A stretch of 8,723 nucleotides of DNA, taken from NCBI GenBank assembly GCA_003702465.1, contig REGF01000021.1:7467-16189 (forward strand). Direction: 5' to 3'. Under the pieces are notes generated by a model. It saw nothing but the letters and a program-made list of their open reading frames with translations, searched no databases and was not told the origin of the DNA. Origin of the DNA: Candidatus Nitrosomarinus sp. (lineage in GTDB: Archaea > Thermoproteota > Nitrososphaeria > Nitrososphaerales > Nitrosopumilaceae). Of the stretch, positions 5,839 to 8,723 are shown one piece after another. The translations under genes and the position numbers were made by a program. Each line of letters begins with the position of its first letter. Position 1 is the stretch's first letter.

Positions 5839-6259
5839 CTTTATCTGATTCCTCTGAATCTTTATCTGATTCCTCTGAATCTTTATCTGATTCCTCTGAT
5901 GCCCTTACAACATAATCAGGTTTTGGTTCAGATATTTCATCAACATTACAAGGAGGTTTGTACTGAGCTAGAATTTTTTGAATTACGTTTTGTCTTTTTT
6001 CATTACTTGATTCAAACATGGGCAAAATTGCCAAATACAAGGATTGTTCAGTGGCAGATTTTTGTAACCAACATTTGAATTGTTCATGAGATGTAAAAAA
6101 TGATTTTTCTTCAGTTTTTTGACAATCCCCAACATATAGCATTTCAAATTTATCTTTGTTTCTAGCTAAGATCAAATAGACCAATTTTTCCATTGGAGGT
6201 CCCCATTCAGATAGAGGAATTGGTCCCAGAAACTCATATTGGAGGATTTGAATGCTCAA
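5831..6259 (-). CDS. Degenerate GIY-YIG-like protein with acidic repeat tail
   Basis: A 142-residue protein. Residues 24-105 follow the order of a GIY-YIG nuclease fold. VYLILA (27-32) stands where GIY is expected and LYVG (41-44) where YIG is expected. LYLAIL (74-79) would be a third strand, and the final helix ends KPPCN with N105 matching the conserved asparagine. The usual catalytic arginine after YVG appears as E50 and the helix glutamate as I93, so cleavage activity is doubtful. The N-terminus has a distinctive FLGPIPLSEWGPPMEK. Residues 121-141 are three SEESDKD heptads, an acidic tail encoded by a perfect tandem repeat. TTG at 6259 is the only usual start near the N-terminus. The fold call is my inference from pattern; the reading frame itself is secure. 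The zinc-ribbon gene at 5838 overlaps its end. Confidence 0.75.
   Translation of the reverse strand: MSIQILQYEFLGPIPLSEWGPPMEKLVYLILARNKDKFEMLYVGDCQKTEEKSFFTSHEQFKCWLQKSATEQSLYLAILPMFESSNEKRQNVIQKILAQYKPPCNVDEISEPKPDYVVRASEESDKDSEESDKDSEESDKDE
5837..5899. repeat. Perfect 21-base tandem repeat, three copies
   Basis: Three identical 21-base units occupy 5837-5857, 5858-5878 and 5879-5899, each encoding one SEESDKD heptad on the minus strand. The absence of any silent difference between copies suggests recent expansion by slippage or strict homogenisation. The unit is a multiple of three, so copy changes keep the frame. The last two bases of the array's left edge lie within the start codon of the zinc-ribbon gene. 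Confidence 0.95.
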
Positions 6260-6260
6260 T

Positions 6261-6282
6261 GAAAGTAATTTGAAGTACTTTC
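6261..6282. repeat. Inverted repeat GAAAGTA...TACTTTC at a promoter
   Basis: GAAAGTA (6261-6267) and TACTTTC (6276-6282) are perfect seven-base arms around an eight-base spacer. The element starts two bases before the TTG start of the GIY-YIG-like gene. It lies downstream of a possible TATA-like GATAAAAAG (minus strand, 6287-6295), so it would cover the predicted transcript start, the usual site of a repressor operator. Confidence 0.45.
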
Positions 6283-6345
6283 TTTTCTTTTTATCGGAAA
6301 AAAGACTCTAGTGATAAGATCAAACAAGTAAAAATGACTTGAAAA

Positions 6346-6353
6346 GATTAAAT
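6346..6353 (+). promoter_or_regulatory. TATA-like box for the membrane-anchored protein
   Basis: GATTAAAT and the following T are centred about 28 bases before the ATG at 6378. No ribosome-binding motif lies between them, so a leaderless transcript is likely. Confidence 0.45.
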
Positions 6354-6377
6354 TCAAGCCTTATCGATTTCACGTAA

Positions 6378-6626
6378 ATGAAGAAATCCAGAAATTTGAG
6401 ACAAGTTGGATATTCAATGATCTTAGTATCAGCTAGTCTATTGGCAGTATTAGTAATCGGACTTGCCATTGGAGAAGATGTATTATTTGCAGATAACATG
6501 TCAAGAGAATCTACAGCCCATTTTAACGAGTGTAAAGCAAATGATTTCAAAACAGATGGATGTGAAACTTACTGGGACAGAATCAATACACCAATTTCTG
6601 GAATTTATGTAGATCTAGATAATTAG
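6378..6626 (+). CDS. Membrane-anchored small protein with two exported cysteines
   Basis: An 82-residue protein with a basic N-terminus (MKKSRNLRQ) followed by a strong hydrophobic span at about 12-32 (YSMILVSASLLAVLVIGLAI). The remaining 50 residues are polar and contain C52 and C62 (ECKANDFKTDGCETYWD). The positive-inside rule places the polar part outside the cell, where the two cysteines could form a disulfide. The span could be an uncleaved anchor or a signal peptide; ALA-type cleavage near residues 30-39 is possible but not clear. No family is recognised. A TATA-like box precedes it and it converges on the TPR-like gene with 17 bases between the stops. Confidence 0.75.
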   Translation: MKKSRNLRQVGYSMILVSASLLAVLVIGLAIGEDVLFADNMSRESTAHFNECKANDFKTDGCETYWDRINTPISGIYVDLDN

Positions 6627-6643
6627 TCTAAATTTCATTAAAA

Positions 6644-6982
6644 CTAAAAATTATTTTTAACATCATTTGCTTTATTTTGATAAAATTTTGCTTTATTTTC
6701 GTCATTTAATTCATTTAGAAAAATATCTGCTAGTTGTTGAGGAGGATAAAAATCATCAGGTAAAAGGGAACATAATTTTTCTAGACATTCAATTTTCTTT
6801 TCTAAATTAGATGTTTCAACATAACATGTGTATAATTCAAAGTAAATTTTAGAGTCATTAGGGTTTGATTTTGATTTTTTTTCTAATTCCAAAATTTTTT
6901 TTTCCGTTTTTTCAAGGGAAGAAACACTTGGAATATTTTCTTTTATTTCAATACTTTTTTTAAATTTATCAAGAAATCCCAT
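6644..6982 (-). CDS. Small TPR-like protein
   Basis: A 112-residue protein beginning MGFLDKFKKSIEIKEN. After a charged, coiled-coil-prone segment (SSLEKTEKKILELEKKSKSN, 21-40) come two helix pairs in the manner of tetratricopeptide repeats. The first is about 41-77 (DSKIYFELYTCYVETSNLEK and KIECLEKLCSLLPDD) and the second about 78-110 (PQQLADIFLNELNDENKAKF). The alternation of helix A, a short turn and helix B, with proline and aspartate at the end of the first unit, fits TPRs, which mediate protein contacts. The ATG at 6982 is chosen over a GTG at 7000 because the latter lies in a TATA-like run (TATATCTATAATTTT) and adds an odd MYIYNF extension. The partner is unknown. The six-span membrane protein lies upstream on the same strand, 50 bases away. 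Confidence 0.72.
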   Translation of the reverse strand: MGFLDKFKKSIEIKENIPSVSSLEKTEKKILELEKKSKSNPNDSKIYFELYTCYVETSNLEKKIECLEKLCSLLPDDFYPPQQLADIFLNELNDENKAKFYQNKANDVKNNF

Positions 6983-7032
6983 AAAATTATAGATATACAC
7001 TAGAAATTAAGAATGTCTCTAAAAATTATCAT

Positions 7033-7719
7033 TTAATAACCATTAGCAAAATCAGATATCATATTCTTATCTTTAGTTAAGCGATTCATTGCAAAGAATG
7101 CACCACCAACGATTCCAGCTTGATAAAAAGTATATAGAAATATTCCAGAAGAAGTAGGATCTGATTTTGTAAAACTCAAAGCAAGAACCGTAACAAAAAC
7201 AAAGGTACTAGCACACGAAACTAACCTATTAAGAAATCCTGTATCTAAACCAACAATTCGTTTTGTTGCAGCTGCCATCAAAGTAATACTTGAAATAATT
7301 AGAAAAGTAACACCACCATTTGCCATTACAAATGTATGAACCCATGTTAACAAACCATCATCAAAAATGGAAACATCAGGCATTACACTACCTCCATTAA
7401 TTGCAAAGTTTACTGAACTAAACATTCCACCCATTACAAAAAAGAATAAGAATATTTTGACAATTGATCTTTTGATGGGACTTTGAATTTCAGATGGATT
7501 CACAGCTCGTTTAGTAATTTTAATTCCGTAGAGAAATCCTACTGCCATTGCAGGAATGAACATTAAATTAATCAATATAGGAGATTCTCGATTAATAGCA
7601 TCAATCTGAGGATGAAATATCAAGAACAATAACAGAGCTAAGAGAGCTGATGATGAAAATAATATCAATCCAAGATATTTGTGCCCAGAAGACTCAGATT
7701 GGCCACTCCAATTATACAT
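7033..7719 (-). CDS. Six-span integral membrane protein of unknown function
   Basis: A 228-residue polytopic membrane protein. Hydrophobic spans fall at about 15-35, 48-68, 86-107, 125-151, 165-184 and 192-212. Basic loops at KITKRA (67-72), PIKRS (81-85) and TKRIV (152-156) give some orientation signal. The N-terminal YNWSGQSES and C-terminal KDKNMISDFANGY are polar. The fourth span contains WVHTFVMANGG, with H128 and a GG pair. This faintly recalls haem-binding or cofactor-binding membrane proteins, but one histidine is not enough to claim it. No transporter signature is visible. The ATG at 7719 has a TATA-like TATTTTTAATC (minus strand, 7741-7751) about 27 bases upstream. Confidence 0.82.
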   Translation of the reverse strand: MYNWSGQSESSGHKYLGLILFSSSALLALLLFLIFHPQIDAINRESPILINLMFIPAMAVGFLYGIKITKRAVNPSEIQSPIKRSIVKIFLFFFVMGGMFSSVNFAINGGSVMPDVSIFDDGLLTWVHTFVMANGGVTFLIISSITLMAAATKRIVGLDTGFLNRLVSCASTFVFVTVLALSFTKSDPTSSGIFLYTFYQAGIVGGAFFAMNRLTKDKNMISDFANGY

Positions 7720-7822
7720 TTTATGTTGTCATAAGAAAATGATTAAAAATACAGCCCAAAAATGATTTGCTCATTGAATCAATTCTGTTTACCCTTTTTA
7801 ATGGAAATTGGTTGAAATAGTC
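7720..7822. promoter_or_regulatory. Divergent promoter region
   Basis: The minus-strand box TATTTTTAATC (7741-7751) serves the six-span membrane gene at about 27 bases. For the plus-strand gene at 7823, TTTTTAAT at 7796-7803 lies 20-27 bases before the ATG. A stray ATG at 7801 opens a four-codon frame ended by TGA and would lie upstream of the transcript start if the mRNA is leaderless. Confidence 0.45.
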
Positions 7823-8029
7823 ATGGGAAAAGGATTTTCTATAATTGTAATTGGAAGCATAATTTTCATTTTTGGACTAATTTTTGATTTGCAAGGTCAG
7901 TCAATTATAGGTCCAGAATCATCATTCATGTATGCCAATCCAGATTGGATAACATATGGAATTCAAATAATGGTAATAGGAATTTCAATGATAGTACTAG
8001 GCATATTGTTAAAAATTCTAAAAAAATAA
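7823..8029 (+). CDS. 68-residue two-span membrane microprotein
   Basis: The protein has two hydrophobic spans, at about 5-22 (FSIIVIGSIIFIFGLIF) and 45-64 (YGIQIMVIGISMIVLGILLK). They are joined by a polar loop of about 22 residues with SSFMYANPDW. Lysines at residue 3 and in the tail KILKK mark the cytoplasmic ends, giving a hairpin with the loop outside. The frame is open further upstream to a TTG at 7808. The ATG at 7823 is preferred because MGKGF gives a normal positive start to the first span and fits the TATA-like box. The function is unknown. It ends four bases before the stop of the convergent truD gene. Confidence 0.75.
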   Translation: MGKGFSIIVIGSIIFIFGLIFDLQGQSIIGPESSFMYANPDWITYGIQIMVIGISMIVLGILLKILKK

Positions 8030-8033
8030 TCCA

Positions 8034-8723
8034 TTAAAATCCAGCATCAATAGGATCACTGGGTTTCATGATTTCTCTTAACAAAATTGTTGCAAAAGAA
8101 CCACGAGATAATGAAAATTCAACTGTATTTTCCTCAGACATATAATCAGTACAATGAATTGCTGCTTGTCTAAATCCTCCTTCACTACTTACTTCTTGCA
8201 TTTCTTTGATGAAAAAATCCTTTGGAGTTATTTCCTCTTCAGTTAAAATTTTTGAAATTGAATAATCAAATCGGGTTTTTTTGTAATAAGAATAACCAAC
8301 AAAAGGTAATGCAAGATATTGTTCAACTCCATCTTTGAATTTTCCAATAATACTTTTTGAATCAAAACAAACATCACCAATTCCAGATTCAAATAAATTT
8401 TCACCGTTTGAAAATGCAATACTAAGAGACTTATTGAAAATATAAGATTGATATGCTTGAATATAAAATCGTCTTAATGATAAAGGGATTGCGCGTATAG
8501 CGCGTATAGAATCATCATGTTCAATCATTTCTTTTAAAACAATTTTTTCAATGTCCATTTGAGAAGGAACTTTATCAAAATATTGTACATAATTGTTTTT
8601 ATCAGAAAGTTTTTCACGAATTTCTGTATTTTCTGTTGAATCATAAGAAGAAGTAAACGAGAGAATTAATTCAACAGCACTATCAAAATCTCGTTGCAAA
8701 ATTGCCTTTCCGATAAGATGAGT
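8034..8723 (-). CDS. truD: tRNA pseudouridine synthase TruD (C-terminal part; cut by window edge)
   Basis: The 229 visible residues run in frame to the window edge, so the N-terminal part, including the catalytic aspartate region, lies outside. TruD isomerises a uridine to pseudouridine in tRNA (U13 in bacteria; the equivalent Pus7-type position in archaea and eukaryotes). Recognition rests on THLIGKAILQRDFDSAVELI at the left end of the visible protein, RRFYIQAYQSYIFNKSL in the middle, and FSLSRGSFATILLREIMKP at the C-terminus; the last two are strong family signatures. The region between holds part of the TRUD insertion domain. A duplicated nine-base unit gives IRAIRA just before the RRFY motif. 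It converges on the two-span membrane gene with four bases between the stops. Confidence 0.9.
   Translation of the reverse strand, partial: THLIGKAILQRDFDSAVELILSFTSSYDSTENTEIREKLSDKNNYVQYFDKVPSQMDIEKIVLKEMIEHDDSIRAIRAIPLSLRRFYIQAYQSYIFNKSLSIAFSNGENLFESGIGDVCFDSKSIIGKFKDGVEQYLALPFVGYSYYKKTRFDYSISKILTEEEITPKDFFIKEMQEVSSEGGFRQAAIHCTDYMSEENTVEFSLSRGSFATILLREIMKPSDPIDAGF

Noticed and set aside
5755..6078. Plus-strand open frame with repeated LYLIPLN
   Set aside because: It is the mirror of the 21-base repeats and of the GIY-YIG-like gene. It starts at a TTG inside the zinc-ribbon gene, and both minus-strand genes have far better protein features.
6320..6550. Minus-strand open frame opposite the membrane-anchored protein
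   Set aside because: The plus frame has a proper signal-anchor and TATA-like box; the minus frame runs into the promoter region of its neighbour.
6983..7000. GTG at 7000 as the start of the TPR-like gene
   Set aside because: The extra six residues (MYIYNF) are translated from an AT-rich TATA-like run, and MGFLDKFKK at 6982 is a more natural start.
7808..7822. TTG at 7808 as the start of the two-span membrane protein
   Set aside because: It adds MVEIV before a good ATG and would sit too close to the TATA-like box.
1..8723. CRISPR array, insertion sequence, tRNA or rRNA
   Set aside because: No spaced direct repeats, transposase-like protein, terminal inverted repeats or cloverleaf-like GC-rich segment was seen; the only strong repeat is the 21-base coding array.

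Overview
The window most likely comes from an ammonia-oxidising-type archaeon (Nitrososphaerota/Thaumarchaeota, Nitrosopumilus-like). The DNA is very AT-rich, with third codon positions almost all A or T. Genes are short, tightly packed and often convergent. Most start codons lie about 24-28 bases downstream of a TATA-like element and lack a Shine-Dalgarno sequence, as in leaderless archaeal transcription. The assignment also rests on the archaeal TruD at the right edge and on the general look of the small proteins. It is an inference from sequence style, not a database match.

Left part (1-1591): a possible gene start running off the left edge, a 43-residue coiled-coil microprotein, a 106-residue protein with a CC...CxxH cysteine/histidine set, and a divergent promoter. 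These are followed on the plus strand by a 104-residue helical protein, a 30-residue single-span membrane microprotein and a 106-residue protein. None of these has a function I can name.

Centre (1588-5371): a 675-residue thioredoxin-domain protein of the DUF255/YyaL/SPATA20 type on the minus strand, with a small helical protein upstream of it. A divergent promoter separates these from a complete zinc-dependent medium-chain alcohol dehydrogenase whose cofactor loop suggests NADP(H). A 50-residue cysteine-rich protein follows the dehydrogenase on the same strand. A second 50-residue protein, a CxxC...CxxC zinc ribbon, converges on it.

Right-centre (5472-6626): a small helical protein, then a minus-strand pair with overlapping reading frames. 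The upstream member is a 142-residue protein resembling a degenerate GIY-YIG fold with an acidic tail made of three perfect 21-base repeats. The downstream member is a 47-residue zinc ribbon whose start overlaps the end of the first. A small membrane-anchored protein with two extracytoplasmic cysteines follows on the plus strand.

Right part (6644-8723): a small TPR-like protein, a six-span membrane protein and a two-span membrane microprotein, then the C-terminal two thirds or so of the tRNA pseudouridine synthase TruD, cut by the window edge.

Only three genes have recognisable broad functions: the DUF255 thioredoxin-like protein, the alcohol dehydrogenase and TruD. I see no mobile element, CRISPR array, tRNA or rRNA. 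The best candidates for something undescribed are the GIY-YIG-like/zinc-ribbon gene pair and the concentration of tiny zinc-binding and membrane microproteins.
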